A stretch of DNA of 64,000 bases from Sulfitobacter sp. HNIBRBA3233 (GCF_040149665.1 NZ_JBEFLP010000004.1:1-64000), one strand, 5' to 3'. Shown: positions 35,275-44,253, numbered from the stretch's first letter. Notes: a model not told the origin generated them from the letters alone. Numbers and translations: made by a program.

Positions 35275-36615
35275 CTAGGCCAGATCGCGCGCCTTCACGA
35301 CCCGCAAGAGCGGCATCAGCTGGCCCATCTCGGGACCGTGCTGCATCCCCGTCAATGCCTTGCGCAGCGGCATGAACAGGCCCTTGCCCTTGCGGCCTGT
35401 CTTTTCCTTCACTGCCGCGGTCCAGTCGCCCCAAGTGTTATCGTCGAACTCCCCTTCGGGCAGCAGCGACATCGCCTCGATCACGAAGTCGCGGTCCTCA
35501 TCATCGACCTCGGGTTCGGCCCCTTCGGTGATCAGCGTCCACCAGCCCTGCAGGTCGTGCAGCGTCGTGATGTTCTCGCGGGTGACGGCCCAGAAGCGCT
35601 CCACCTCGGCCTCCGGCACGCCCAGCGCACGGATATCCTCGGCGACGGCGCTTGCCGGCAGCGTTTGCAAATACCGCGCCGTGAGCGGCTTGAGATCTTC
35701 AGCGTCGAACTTGGTCGGCGCGGACCCGAACCGCGAAATATCGAAGCCGTCGATCAGCTCCTGCATCTCCACGCGCAGCTCGACGGGGTCGCTGGAGCCC
35801 AGCCGCGACATCAGGCTCAGCAACGCCTGTGGTGCAATGCCCTGCTCGCGCAGGTCCTTCAGCGCCAGAGTTCCCAGACGCTTCGACAGCGCGCCACCCT
35901 GCGGATCGGTCAACAGCGAATGGTGCGCGAAGGCAGGTGGCGTGCCGCCCAGTGCTTGCATGATCTGGATCTGGGTGCCGGTGTTGGTCACATGGTCCGA
36001 TCCCCGCACCACATGGGTCACGCCCATCTCGGTATCATCGACAACGGATGCCAGCGTATAGAGGATCTGGCCATCCGCACGGATCAGTACCGGGTCCGAC
36101 ACCGACGCGCCGTCGATGCTGACCTCGCCCAGAATACCGTCTTCCCAGACCGTGCGCTCCTGCTTGAGCTTGAAGCGCCACGCGCCGCTGCCGCGCTCGG
36201 CGCGCAGCTTTTCACGCTCTTCGTCCGAAAGGTTCAGCGCCGCGCGGTCGTAGACAGGAGGCTTGCCCATGTTGAGCTGCTTCTTGCGCTTGAGGTCCAG
36301 CTCGGTCGGCGTCTCGAAGGCTTCGTAGAAACGGCCCATCTCGCGCAGCTTGTCGGCCGCTTCATGATATTTCTCGATCCGCTGGGATTGCCGCTCGACG
36401 CGGTCCCACTGGATCCCCAGCCATTCGAGATCACGCTTGATACCGTCGACATATTCTTCTTTCGAGCGGTTCTGATCGGTGTCGTCGATCCGCAGGATGA
36501 AGGTGCCGCCGTTCTTGCGCGAGATCAGATAGTTCATCAATGCCGTGCGCAAGTTGCCGACGTGGATCCAGCCGGTCGGCGACGGTGCAAAGCGGGTAAT
36601 GGTTTTGTCAGACAT
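35275..36615 (-). CDS. gltX: Glutamyl-tRNA synthetase (GltX-type)
   Basis: A 446-residue class I synthetase that charges tRNA-Glu (or mischarges tRNA-Gln for the amidotransferase route). The HIGH motif is HVGN in SPTGWIHVGNLRTALMN, and KMSKS reads ALSKRLGT. The start MSDKTITRFAPSPTG at 36615 is standard; 13 upstream in-frame residues are not conserved. Alphaproteobacteria often have two GltX paralogues, one favouring tRNA-Gln; motifs alone do not tell which this is, so the symbol is generic. Confidence 0.93.
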   Translation of the reverse strand: MSDKTITRFAPSPTGWIHVGNLRTALMNYLISRKNGGTFILRIDDTDQNRSKEEYVDGIKRDLEWLGIQWDRVERQSQRIEKYHEAADKLREMGRFYEAFETPTELDLKRKKQLNMGKPPVYDRAALNLSDEEREKLRAERGSGAWRFKLKQERTVWEDGILGEVSIDGASVSDPVLIRADGQILYTLASVVDDTEMGVTHVVRGSDHVTNTGTQIQIMQALGGTPPAFAHHSLLTDPQGGALSKRLGTLALKDLREQGIAPQALLSLMSRLGSSDPVELRVEMQELIDGFDISRFGSAPTKFDAEDLKPLTARYLQTLPASAVAEDIRALGVPEAEVERFWAVTRENITTLHDLQGWWTLITEGAEPEVDDEDRDFVIEAMSLLPEGEFDDNTWGDWTAAVKEKTGRKGKGLFMPLRKALTGMQHGPEMGQLMPLLRVVKARDLA

Positions 36616-36873
36616 AGATGCCTCCTGTTGGCCGCGTGACTGGCATAGGGACACGGGTTTGTCCAGTTGCCAGCCGCTCTACAGGCAGCGGTCTATCGAA
36701 ATCATCGGCCCCCGCGAGGCCGGGACATGACCCCCCGCGAACCGCCAGCCGCACCCGCCCCCTGCCGGCGCAAAGACGGAATTTCCACTCACGGATAATT
36801 CAACACCCTTGCAGTCGACCGGGGCGCCAACGCGACTACATCCCCTTACGCAACGTAACCGATAGGATGCTCC
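36616..36873. other. 258-base gap between gltX and the metallo-hydrolase gene, nothing recognised
   Basis: No open frame with an SD, tRNA or clear hairpin-plus-T-run was seen. It must hold the divergent promoters of gltX and the metallo-hydrolase gene. Confidence 0.35.
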
Positions 36874-37800
36874 ATGATCAAAACCCCGAAACTGACCCGC
36901 CGCGCGGCACTTGCTTCTGCTGCCGCCCTGCCCTTTGCCGGTGCCGCTGTCACCTCCGCCCGCGCCGAAGCCCCGATGATGGAGGCAGGCAGCGCTCCGT
37001 TCCAACGGGTGAAGATCGGCCAGTTCGATGTCACCACCCTTCTGGCCGGCAGCCGTGCGGTCGAAGACCCGCAGAGCATTTTCGGCATGAATGTCGAAAA
37101 AGAGAGGTTCGAGGAAGTCTCGCAAGCGGCGAACATCCCGACCAATGCCGCGCAATTCTTCTTTACACCCACAGTGGTGAATACCGGATCGGAACTGATC
37201 CTGTTCGACACCGGCCTGTCGGGCGCGGGCACGACGGCGGCGCTGCAGGCGGCAGGCTATACCGCCGACCAGATCGACACCGTGGTCATCACGCATATGC
37301 ACGGCGATCACATTGGCGGCCTGTCGACGGACGGTACGCGCACATTCCCCAACGCGCGCTACGTGACAGGGGCAACAGAATTCGACGCATGGTCACAGAC
37401 CGATGACGAAGGTTTCGCAACCAAGGTAAAACCGCTCGCCGAAGAGATGACGATGCTCGACGACGGTGGCAGCGTGGCCTCGGGCATCACGGCGATGGCG
37501 GCCTTCGGCCATACGCCCGGCCACATGAACTACCTCATCGAAAGCGACGGACAGCAGATCTACCTCGGGGCGGATTTCGCCAACCACTATGTCTGGTCTC
37601 TGGCGCATCCGGACTGGGAAGTGCGTTTCGACATGGACAAGGCCGGAGCCGCCGAAACCCGCCGCCGCGTGCTGGGAATGCTCGCGTCCGACAAGACGCC
37701 GTTCATCGGATACCACATGCCCTGGCCCGCCATCGGCTATGTCGAGGCGCGCGGCGACAGTTTCGCCTACGCGCCGCATAGCTACCAGCTGCTGCTGTGA
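36874..37800 (+). CDS. Exported MBL-fold metallo-hydrolase
   Basis: A 308-residue protein with a twin-arginine signal (LTRRAALASAAALPFAGAAVTSARA). The metallo-beta-lactamase metal motif is HMHGDH (141-146); further ligands lie in FGHTPGHMNYL, YLGADFANH and YHMPWPAIGY. Such Tat-exported MBL proteins include quorum-quenching lactonases, but the sequence does not identify a substrate. Tat export fits enzymes that load metal in the cytosol. The gene is monocistronic, followed by a GC-rich hairpin without T-run (37807-37832). Confidence 0.85.
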   Translation: MIKTPKLTRRAALASAAALPFAGAAVTSARAEAPMMEAGSAPFQRVKIGQFDVTTLLAGSRAVEDPQSIFGMNVEKERFEEVSQAANIPTNAAQFFFTPTVVNTGSELILFDTGLSGAGTTAALQAAGYTADQIDTVVITHMHGDHIGGLSTDGTRTFPNARYVTGATEFDAWSQTDDEGFATKVKPLAEEMTMLDDGGSVASGITAMAAFGHTPGHMNYLIESDGQQIYLGADFANHYVWSLAHPDWEVRFDMDKAGAAETRRRVLGMLASDKTPFIGYHMPWPAIGYVEARGDSFAYAPHSYQLLL

Positions 37801-37806
37801 TCTCTC

Positions 37807-37832
37807 CCGCGGGGCAGGACATCACCTGCCCC
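37807..37832. terminator. Strong hairpin between converging genes
   Basis: GCGGGGCAGG (37807-37816) pairs perfectly with CCTGCCCCGC (37823-37832) around ACATCA. There is no T-run, so it is a possible Rho-dependent or RNA-stabilising 3' end shared by the converging MBL and esterase genes. Confidence 0.4.
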
Positions 37833-37881
37833 GCGCCCAAAGGGCGAGGAGCGCCCGAAGGGCAGCGAGGAGCCCCGGATT

Positions 37882-38685
37882 CTAGAGCTTTCCTGCATCT
37901 TCAAGCCGGTCCAGACCATAGGTCAGAAATTCCGTGCGGAACGAATGGCCGCCGTCAAAGAGGCAGAGCTCAAGTCTCTCGCCCCCCGCATTTTGCGCAG
38001 TCCTGCACCGCAAAGGCCCCTCTACGCTGATTTCAAATCCACCGAAGGCGCCGTGGGCTGCGTAATGCGCCACCGCATCGCTGACCCGTCCCTGTCGTGT
38101 CGGTCCGATCGCACGCCCGTCCAATGGGACAGTGCCATCGCCGGTGCCGTGGATATGCACGACACTGGACGCCGGACGGGCGCAAGTCTCCGGCGGTCCC
38201 TGCCAGTAGGTGCCGGAAAACGGCACGAAACCGGCAAAAAGAGCGGGGCGCGCGCATGCGAGGTTCCACACCATCATCCCGCCCGCGCTGAAGCCGGTTG
38301 CAACCAGCCGGTCGGGGGCGATCCCGAATCGCGCAGTCGCATCCGCAATCACCCGCTCGAAATAGGCAAACTCGGCCGCACCGGTGCTGTCCATCGTCCG
38401 TGGCCCGTTCGGCAGATCCCAGCTACCGCCGACACCTTCTGCGGCGATCAAGGCCATGCCACGATCATTCACCATTCGCCGCAGGGACATATTGCGCATC
38501 ACTCCCGCCGCCGATCCCCTGTAGCCGTGGCTCCAGACCACCGCGCCCACCGGAGGATCTGTCCCTTCGGGCAGGGATATGCGGTAGATCCGCTCGCCGA
38601 TCCGGCAGTCGCTGTCAGCACCGCAGGCCTGCGCCACACCACCCCAGCCGATCAGAAGCCCGCACAAAACCGCCAACCATCGCAT
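37882..38685 (-). CDS. PHB-depolymerase / feruloyl-esterase-like alpha/beta hydrolase, exported
   Basis: A 267-residue secreted or periplasmic esterase of the LpqC family, with a signal peptide (MRWLAVLCGLLIGWGGVAQA). The nucleophile elbow is GFSAGG, the catalytic Asp is in HIHGTGDGTVP and the His in DGGHSF. Paired cysteines (CGADSDC, CARP, CRT, LCL) suggest disulfides. The family attacks polyhydroxybutyrate, feruloyl sugars or acetyl-xylans; no substrate-binding domain is attached to choose between them. Confidence 0.85.
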   Translation of the reverse strand: MRWLAVLCGLLIGWGGVAQACGADSDCRIGERIYRISLPEGTDPPVGAVVWSHGYRGSAAGVMRNMSLRRMVNDRGMALIAAEGVGGSWDLPNGPRTMDSTGAAEFAYFERVIADATARFGIAPDRLVATGFSAGGMMVWNLACARPALFAGFVPFSGTYWQGPPETCARPASSVVHIHGTGDGTVPLDGRAIGPTRQGRVSDAVAHYAAHGAFGGFEISVEGPLRCRTAQNAGGERLELCLFDGGHSFRTEFLTYGLDRLEDAGKL

Positions 38686-38767
38686 CGCTTTCTCCCGTCC
38701 ATCGCCAGCAAGAGCGAAGCAGCGCCGCCGTCCGATTGCAATTCACGAAATGGACAGGGCGCACAGG

Positions 38768-38794
38768 AAAGGGGCCCGGCAGATGCCGGACCCC
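38768..38794 (-). terminator. Minus-strand terminator of the SH3-domain gene
   Basis: On the minus strand GGGGTCCGGC pairs with GCCGGGCCCC (one G-T wobble) around ATCT, followed by a short T-run. It lies about 30 bases past the SH3 gene's stop. Confidence 0.7.
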
Positions 38795-38824
38795 TCGATC
38801 TTCTAGCTCAGTGTCGTGCGGTGA

Positions 38825-39523
38825 TCAGCGGATGACCTGCACGATCACACCGGTTTCCGGATCCAACAGGACGGTCTGGCCGTTGATGTTCACATAGCGG
38901 TATTCAGCTTCGGGAAGCTCGTAAGTTGTCACTTCCGAAGGAACGCCCGCGCCGACCGCGACCTCACCGTCGAGGTATACCGTTTCGACAGGGTTGCTTT
39001 CGATATAGGTGATGGTTTCAGTGCTGGGCTCGACTGCTGCCGATCCGGCCGCGCCGCCCAGAATACCGCCCGCGATCACGCCACCCACGGGGCCGCCGAT
39101 GGCGTAAGCCACAAGCGCGCCAATGGTTGCACCCGCCGCGCCGCCTGTACGCTGGTTGTCGGCGGTTTCTGCGGTGTCCTCATAGGTCACGGTCGAGATT
39201 TCCACAGTCTGCGGGCGCTCGGGCACCACGATCACCTGCTCGTCCACGCTGACCGCGAGGTAAGGCGCATAGGCCCAGCCCTGCGTGTCGCCGTAGTTGA
39301 CCTTGCACCAGCTGCCGGACTCGAGACAGCCGTCAAGCGTCGCCGCATCACCGCCGGGGATCACACCCACTACATTGTACTGGGGTCCGGGGCCGCTGCG
39401 CACGTTCAGATTGGTCACGGCACTGGCTTCTGTCGCCGTTGCCGCAGTGGCCGTCTGTGCCGCGACTGGGAAAGCCGTGGCAAGCGCGATGGCAGAGATC
39501 ATTCCAACTTTTACAATTTTCAT
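38825..39523 (-). CDS. Exported SH3-domain protein with glycine zipper and DUF1236-like tail
   Basis: A 232-residue envelope protein. A signal peptide (MKIVKVGMISAIALATAFPVAAQ) is followed by a bacterial SH3 domain (about 38-90; NLNVRSGPGPQYNVVGVIPGG, WCKVNYGDTQGWAYAPYL). Next come a Gly/Ala-rich zipper (GGAAGATIGALVAYAIGGPVGGVIAGG) that could sit in a membrane, and a C-terminal segment YRYVNINGQTVLLDPETGVIVQVI of the DUF1236 type. SH3 domains of this kind bind peptidoglycan, so it may link the outer envelope to the wall. The start at 39523 follows GAGGA. Confidence 0.82.
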   Translation of the reverse strand: MKIVKVGMISAIALATAFPVAAQTATAATATEASAVTNLNVRSGPGPQYNVVGVIPGGDAATLDGCLESGSWCKVNYGDTQGWAYAPYLAVSVDEQVIVVPERPQTVEISTVTYEDTAETADNQRTGGAAGATIGALVAYAIGGPVGGVIAGGILGGAAGSAAVEPSTETITYIESNPVETVYLDGEVAVGAGVPSEVTTYELPEAEYRYVNINGQTVLLDPETGVIVQVIR

Positions 39524-39727
39524 CGTTACGTCCTCACTGGTTGAAAGGGCCCTCGGAGCGCGATTGTCGCGCCCCAATGCAGGGCCCATCAGGTGAAGGT
39601 GTAACGGCGGTGGCAGCCGTCCGTTCCGCGCGATTCCGGCCGCGACAGGGGCGTTGCGCGACATTCCGCCACAGGTGCCGGGAACGGGCGGAAATGCTCC
39701 GACGCCCGAAATAGGCGGGAACTTTCC

Positions 39728-41386
39728 TCAGCTCGGATCGCGCCACCGATTGACGATGGGATAGCGCCGGTCGAGCCAGAAGGCCCCCTTCGTCAACCGT
39801 GCACCCGGTGCGGACTGGAACCGTTTGTACTCGGAAATATAGACCAGATGTTCGACCTTCTTGACCGTGTCGCGGTCAAATCCCGCTGCCACCGCATCCG
39901 CAACCGACCCCGCATCATCCACAAGAATCTCGAGGATCGCGTCCAGCTCGGGATAGTCCGGCAGGCTGTCACTGTCTTTCTGGTCCTCGCGAAGCTCCGC
40001 CGAGGGCGCCTTGGTGATGATATTCTCCGGGATCACGCGCCCTTCGGGGCCCATCATCCAGTCCGCGTGGTTGGCATTGCGCCAGCGGCAGGTCTCGAAC
40101 ACCCGCATCTTGTAGAGATCCTTGATCGGATTGTACCCGCCGGCCATGTCGCCGTAGATCGTCGCATAGCCGACCGCCACTTCCGACTTGTTGCCGGTGG
40201 TCAACAACATTTCCCCGAACTTGTTGCTCAGCGCCATCAACAACAGACCCCGCAGGCGCGACTGGATGTTCTCTTCGGTCAGGTCCGGGGCCGTGTCGGC
40301 AAACAGCGGCGCGAGCGTGTTGGTGATCGCACCCCGCGCCTCTGCGATCGGCACATAGTCATAGCGCACGCCGAGCGCCTTGGCGCAGTCCTCTGCATCC
40401 TTCAGCGATGCGGCCGAGGTGTATTCTGACGGCAACATCACGCAGCGGACGTTTTCGGGGCCGAGCGCATCCACAGCGATGGTCGCAACGAGCGCGGAAT
40501 CAATCCCGCCCGACATCCCCAGAAGCACTTTCTTGAACCCGGTCTTGGCCATGTAATCGCGCAGCGACTGCACCATCACACGGTAATCCTGCGCGTAGTC
40601 GCTCGGCAGCACGGTCTTTTCGCCCTCGACGATGCGCCAGCCGTCCGGCCCGCGTTCCAGATCGACATTCTGGATCACGCTGTCGAACGCGGGCATCTGG
40701 AAAGCGAGGCTGCCGCCGGGGTTCAGACCGAAACTCGCCCCGTCGAACACCTGATCATCCTGCCCCCCGACCATGTTGAGGTAGATGAGTGGCAAATCCG
40801 TCTCGATCACCCGCGACACCATATGGCTCAGGCGGGTGTCGAACTTGCCGCGATAGTAGGGAGAGCCGTTGGGCACCAGCAGGAACTCCGCCCCCGTCTC
40901 GGCAAGCGTTTCGGCCACGTCCTCATGCCACGCGTCTTCGCAGATCGGGCTGCCGATGCGGGTATTGCCGACAGAATACGGCCCGCCCAGCGGACCACTG
41001 TCGAAGATACGCACCTCGTCGAATACCGTCTCGTTCGGCAGATGGTGCTTCAGCGTGCGGCTGGCGATCTTTCCGCCCTTCAGGATCAGGTAGGCGTTGA
41101 ACAGCTCCGCCCCCTCGGCCCAGGGCGCACCGATGGCCAACGCGGGTCCGTCGGCGCAATCCGCGGCCAGCGCCTCGATATGGGTCATCACGTCCAGCTG
41201 GAAGGCGCGGCGCATGACCAGATCCTGCGCGTTATAGCCGGTGATGAACATCTCGGGCAGCGCCACCAGATCGGCACCGGCCTCGCGCCCGGCGCGCCAC
41301 GCCTCGCGCGCAAGCTCCGCATTGCCGGCCAGATCGCCGACAGTGGGGTTCAACTGGCCCAGTGTGATGCGGAAACGATCGGTCAT
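39728..41386 (-). CDS. nadE: Glutamine-dependent NAD(+) synthetase
   Basis: Amidates deamido-NAD to NAD, the last step after nadD at 12.4 kb. The 552-residue protein is the two-domain, glutamine-using type. The N-terminal nitrilase-like amidase has the catalytic Glu in ALPEMFITGYN, the Lys in KHHLPNETVFDE and the Cys in SPICEDAWH; the C-terminal synthetase has the PP-loop LGMSGGIDSALVATIA. It is divergent from the MORN-repeat gene. There is no obvious terminator. Confidence 0.95.
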   Translation of the reverse strand: MTDRFRITLGQLNPTVGDLAGNAELAREAWRAGREAGADLVALPEMFITGYNAQDLVMRRAFQLDVMTHIEALAADCADGPALAIGAPWAEGAELFNAYLILKGGKIASRTLKHHLPNETVFDEVRIFDSGPLGGPYSVGNTRIGSPICEDAWHEDVAETLAETGAEFLLVPNGSPYYRGKFDTRLSHMVSRVIETDLPLIYLNMVGGQDDQVFDGASFGLNPGGSLAFQMPAFDSVIQNVDLERGPDGWRIVEGEKTVLPSDYAQDYRVMVQSLRDYMAKTGFKKVLLGMSGGIDSALVATIAVDALGPENVRCVMLPSEYTSAASLKDAEDCAKALGVRYDYVPIAEARGAITNTLAPLFADTAPDLTEENIQSRLRGLLLMALSNKFGEMLLTTGNKSEVAVGYATIYGDMAGGYNPIKDLYKMRVFETCRWRNANHADWMMGPEGRVIPENIITKAPSAELREDQKDSDSLPDYPELDAILEILVDDAGSVADAVAAGFDRDTVKKVEHLVYISEYKRFQSAPGARLTKGAFWLDRRYPIVNRWRDPS

Positions 41387-41551
41387 TGCGATCCCCCAAA
41401 GGTGGTTTCCCGCTGATGTAGCAGATCATTGCCCAAGGGGAACCCCGCAGGGGCCTGTTGCGGCCAAAAGGCCGTTGCCCCCTGCCCGCCTGCCCCTTAG
41501 GCTGCACCTGATCCAACAGATGCTCTTTTGCGCAACACCGACAGGACCGTT

Positions 41552-42997
41552 ATGATCTCTCGCCCGCTTGCCCTCGCCCTTGCCTTCCCCCTGTGTCTCG
41601 CCGCGCCTGCGCTGGCGCAGAACACGCAGGTGCTGAGCAAGCAGTACGACGACGGCGGTGTCTATGAAGGCACGTTCAAGGACGGGCTTCAGCACGGAAC
41701 CGGCACCTACACGCTGCCGAACGGGTATGAATATGCGGGCCAGTGGGTCGATGGTGAAATCCGCGGCAAGGGTGTCGCACGTTTTCCCAACGGATCCGTC
41801 TACGAAGGGGATTTCGCAAAGGGCAAACCCGAGGGCATCGGCAAGATCACGATGTCGGACGGGTCGACCTATGAAGGGGAATGGCAGGCCGGTTCGATCA
41901 TGGGCCAGGGCGTGGCGATCCACGCCAGTGGCGAGCGGTTCGAGGGCAGCTTTCGCAACGGCAAACGCCACGGCAAAGGCGTTCTGGTGACCCCGGACGG
42001 CTATGAATACAGGGGCGACTGGGTCGACGGTGCCGCCACCGGACAGGCCGTCATCAAGGACACGGAAGGCGCGGTTTACGAGGGCACCGTCGTCAACGGC
42101 GTCCGTCAGGGTCAGGGCACGCTCACCCATCCCGAGGGCTTCACGATGGAAGGCCAATGGGAAGCCGGGCAGCTGAACGGGCCGGGCAAGATCACTCAGG
42201 CCAACGGTGACGTCTACGAGGGCGATTTCGTCGATGGCCGCCGTGAGGGCACCGGCACTTCCACCACCGCCTCGGGCGATGTCTATGTCGGGGCCTATGT
42301 CGATGACCAGCGCCACGGGCAGGGCAAGTTTACCGGCGCGGATGGCTATACCTACGAGGGCCAGTGGGTCGAGGGCCGCGCCGAAGGCACAGGGACCGTC
42401 TCCTACCCGGACGGGTCCGTCCAGACCGGCGAATTCCGGGACAATCTGGCCGAGGGGACGGGCAAGATCACCTATCCCGACGGATCAACCTACGAAGGCG
42501 ATTGGCATGCGGGGGTGATCGAAGGTCAGGGCCGCGCGACCTATCCCAACGGGATGGTCTACGAAGGCGGCTTCGTCAACGCACGCAACGAAGGTCAGGG
42601 AACGCTGACCTATCCCGATGGCCGCCTTTACGAGGGCGGGTGGAAGGACGGCTTGCGCCACGGCACCGGCACGGCCACCTATCCCGATGGCACGGTCTAC
42701 ACCGGTGAATTCCGCGATGGTCTGCGCCACGGGCAGGGCAAGATCACCATGGCCAATGGTTTCGTCTACGAAGGCGCATGGGAAGACGGCGACATCGAGG
42801 GCGAAGGCACCGCGACCTATGCCAACGGCGATGTCTATGTCGGCTCCTTCGTCGACGGCAAACGACAGGGTCAGGGCACCATGCGGTACGCTACCGGTGA
42901 AGAAGCATCAGGCGCATGGGAAGACGGCGCACTGACCGAACCGGCAGCTGCCGACGCGGAGGCGGATACCGACGCCGCCGGCGCAAACGACGGGTGA
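41552..42997 (+). CDS. Exported MORN-repeat protein, 18 repeats
   Basis: A 481-residue exported protein: signal peptide MISRPLALALAFPLCLAAPALA, then 18 full tandem MORN repeats of 23 residues (YEGxWxxGxxxGxGxxxYPDG-type) and a degenerate nineteenth, and an acidic Ala/Asp-rich tail (ADAEADTDAAGANDG). The repeats are regular enough that only position 6 (QAVIKDTEG) and a few others deviate. MORN arrays form flat beta-hairpin strips that bind membranes, lipids or proteins; a role at the outer face of the inner membrane or in the periplasm is inferred. The ATG at 41552 follows CAGGA. No partner gene is evident. Confidence 0.9.
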   Translation: MISRPLALALAFPLCLAAPALAQNTQVLSKQYDDGGVYEGTFKDGLQHGTGTYTLPNGYEYAGQWVDGEIRGKGVARFPNGSVYEGDFAKGKPEGIGKITMSDGSTYEGEWQAGSIMGQGVAIHASGERFEGSFRNGKRHGKGVLVTPDGYEYRGDWVDGAATGQAVIKDTEGAVYEGTVVNGVRQGQGTLTHPEGFTMEGQWEAGQLNGPGKITQANGDVYEGDFVDGRREGTGTSTTASGDVYVGAYVDDQRHGQGKFTGADGYTYEGQWVEGRAEGTGTVSYPDGSVQTGEFRDNLAEGTGKITYPDGSTYEGDWHAGVIEGQGRATYPNGMVYEGGFVNARNEGQGTLTYPDGRLYEGGWKDGLRHGTGTATYPDGTVYTGEFRDGLRHGQGKITMANGFVYEGAWEDGDIEGEGTATYANGDVYVGSFVDGKRQGQGTMRYATGEEASGAWEDGALTEPAAADAEADTDAAGANDG

Positions 42998-43094
42998 CGA
43001 TCCCGCACCGCTCCCCGCACTCCGAGCAGCGGATCTTTCCGCGCTTCGCCCGCAGCTTCCTCAAACACCTATCCGTCCCATTTGGAGACCCGAC

Positions 43095-43439
43095 ATGATA
43101 GCCGTCATTTTCGAAGTCGAACCCCAAGCAGAGCACCGCCAGAACTATCTGGATATGGCCGCCGAAATGCGACCGCTGGTGGAGCAGATCGACGGGTTTC
43201 TTTCTGTCGAGCGGTTCCAGAGCCTGACCAATCCCGACAAACTTCTTTCGGTGTCGTTCTTCCGCGACGAGGAGGCGCTGGACGAGTGGCGCAAGCTGAC
43301 CAAACACCGTGGCGCCCAGCGCGCGGGGCGCGGCACATTCTTCCGCGACTATCACCTGCGCATCGCCCACGTCATCCGCGACTACGGGATGTTCGACCGC
43401 GCGGAGGCGCCGGAGGACAGCAAGGCACTGCACGGCTGA
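43095..43439 (+). CDS. Antibiotic-biosynthesis-monooxygenase (ABM) domain protein
   Basis: A 114-residue single ABM domain, a ferredoxin-like fold. MIAVIFEVEPQAEHRQNYLDMAAEMRPLVEQIDGFLSVERFQS and the WRKLTKHRGAQRAGRGTFF segment match small ABM proteins of the YqjZ-like group. Despite the name, most are stress-related or of unknown function, and no antibiotic cluster is nearby. It stands alone with a 97-base leader. Confidence 0.82.
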   Translation: MIAVIFEVEPQAEHRQNYLDMAAEMRPLVEQIDGFLSVERFQSLTNPDKLLSVSFFRDEEALDEWRKLTKHRGAQRAGRGTFFRDYHLRIAHVIRDYGMFDRAEAPEDSKALHG

Positions 43440-43491
43440 GACGCAGGCAGGATTGACAAAAGTTAACAAAGGAAGATTATCCGTAAACATA

Positions 43492-43506
43492 TTAACCTTT
43501 TGTTAA
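43492..43506 (+). promoter_or_regulatory. CtrA-like box (TTAA-N7-TTAA)
   Basis: TTAA-CCTTTTG-TTAA matches the alphaproteobacterial CtrA consensus exactly, 12 bases before the start of the small Cys-rich secreted protein. Another TTAAC lies about 30 bases upstream. Chance is possible for a 15-mer with 8 fixed bases, but such AT-rich sites are scarce in this GC-rich window. Confidence 0.55.
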
Positions 43507-43518
43507 CGGATTAAGCCC

Positions 43519-43701
43519 TTGAAACACATATCCCTCGCTCTGATTCTTGCATGCCTGTCAGCTGCCGCTCCGCTACAGGCCGCCACAGCGGTCACCACCG
43601 TCACTGAAACCGGCGAAACCGCGCATTCCGGCGGCTGCCGAAAATCATCTCCTCCGGGCCAATGCTGCCACGGTGGATCGCAACCGGTGCACTGCCACTG
43701 A
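43519..43701 (+). CDS. Small secreted Cys/His-rich protein
   Basis: A 60-residue protein: signal peptide (MKHISLALILACLSAAAPLQAATA) and a mature part of about 37 residues whose C-terminus is GGCRKSSPPGQCCHGGSQPVHCH. Four cysteines and two histidines within 23 residues suggest disulfide bonding or metal binding. The start is a TTG with weak upstream GGA, so its position is uncertain; the signal peptide and the compositional order support a real gene. A CtrA-like box lies just upstream. Family unknown to me. Confidence 0.55.
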   Translation: MKHISLALILACLSAAAPLQAATAVTTVTETGETAHSGGCRKSSPPGQCCHGGSQPVHCH

Positions 43702-43742
43702 TCCGGCGCCTTTTCTGGGCAAAAGCGGCAAAAAGCGCTAGG

Positions 43743-43775
43743 CATGGGGCACCCCTGTAGAAAGGATGCCCCATG
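43743..43775 (+). promoter_or_regulatory. Hairpin that encloses the SD and includes the start codon of the thioesterase gene
   Basis: CATGGGGCA (43743-43751) pairs perfectly with TGCCCCATG (43767-43775), whose last three bases are the start codon. The SD AAAGGA lies in the loop, ending at 43766. Folding would hide the start codon, so translation may be structure-controlled. Confidence 0.45.
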
Positions 43776-44195
43776 TCCAAAATTTTCACCACCACACGCG
43801 AATTGCGCTTCGGCGATTGCGATATCTCCGGAACGGCGTATTTCCCCTCCTACCTCGATCTGCTCAACGGCGTGAACGAGGAGTTCTGGACCCACATCGG
43901 CTTTCCTTGGCACGAAATCATCTGGAAAGAACGCTGGGGCACGCCGACAGTCCACCTGAGCTGCGATTTCTCCGTGCCGTCGCTGTTCGGGCAGACGCTC
44001 ACCTTTGATCTGCGGGTGGTCAAGGTCGGGCGGTCCTCGGTGACGCTGAAGCATGAGATCAGCTGTGCGGGCGAAAAGAGGTGGAATTCCACGCAGGTTC
44101 TGGCGGCCTCCGATCTGGACAAACACACATCGGTACCATGGCCGGACGCGGTCAAGGCGACGCTGGAGGGCTGGCTCGACCCCGACGCGGCATAA
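43773..44195 (+). CDS. Acyl-CoA thioesterase, hot-dog fold (4-HBT family)
   Basis: A 140-residue cytosolic thioesterase. The N-terminal RELRFGDCDISGTAYFPSYLDLLN is the 4-hydroxybenzoyl-CoA thioesterase signature, with the catalytic Asp in the GDCD segment; the later strands (TVHLSCDFSVPSLFGQTLTFDLRVVKVGRSSVTL) form the hot-dog sheet. The acyl substrate is unknown; in Rhodobacterales similar genes occur in aromatic or fatty acyl metabolism. It lies upstream of a sulfotransferase gene with a 58-base gap, which suggests no functional link. Confidence 0.85.
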   Translation: MSKIFTTTRELRFGDCDISGTAYFPSYLDLLNGVNEEFWTHIGFPWHEIIWKERWGTPTVHLSCDFSVPSLFGQTLTFDLRVVKVGRSSVTLKHEISCAGEKRWNSTQVLAASDLDKHTSVPWPDAVKATLEGWLDPDAA

Positions 44196-44253
44196 CAACT
44201 TCTTCAGATGTTGGCGCTACCCCTTGCCGGAGGCATTGTAAGAGGAGCGACAG

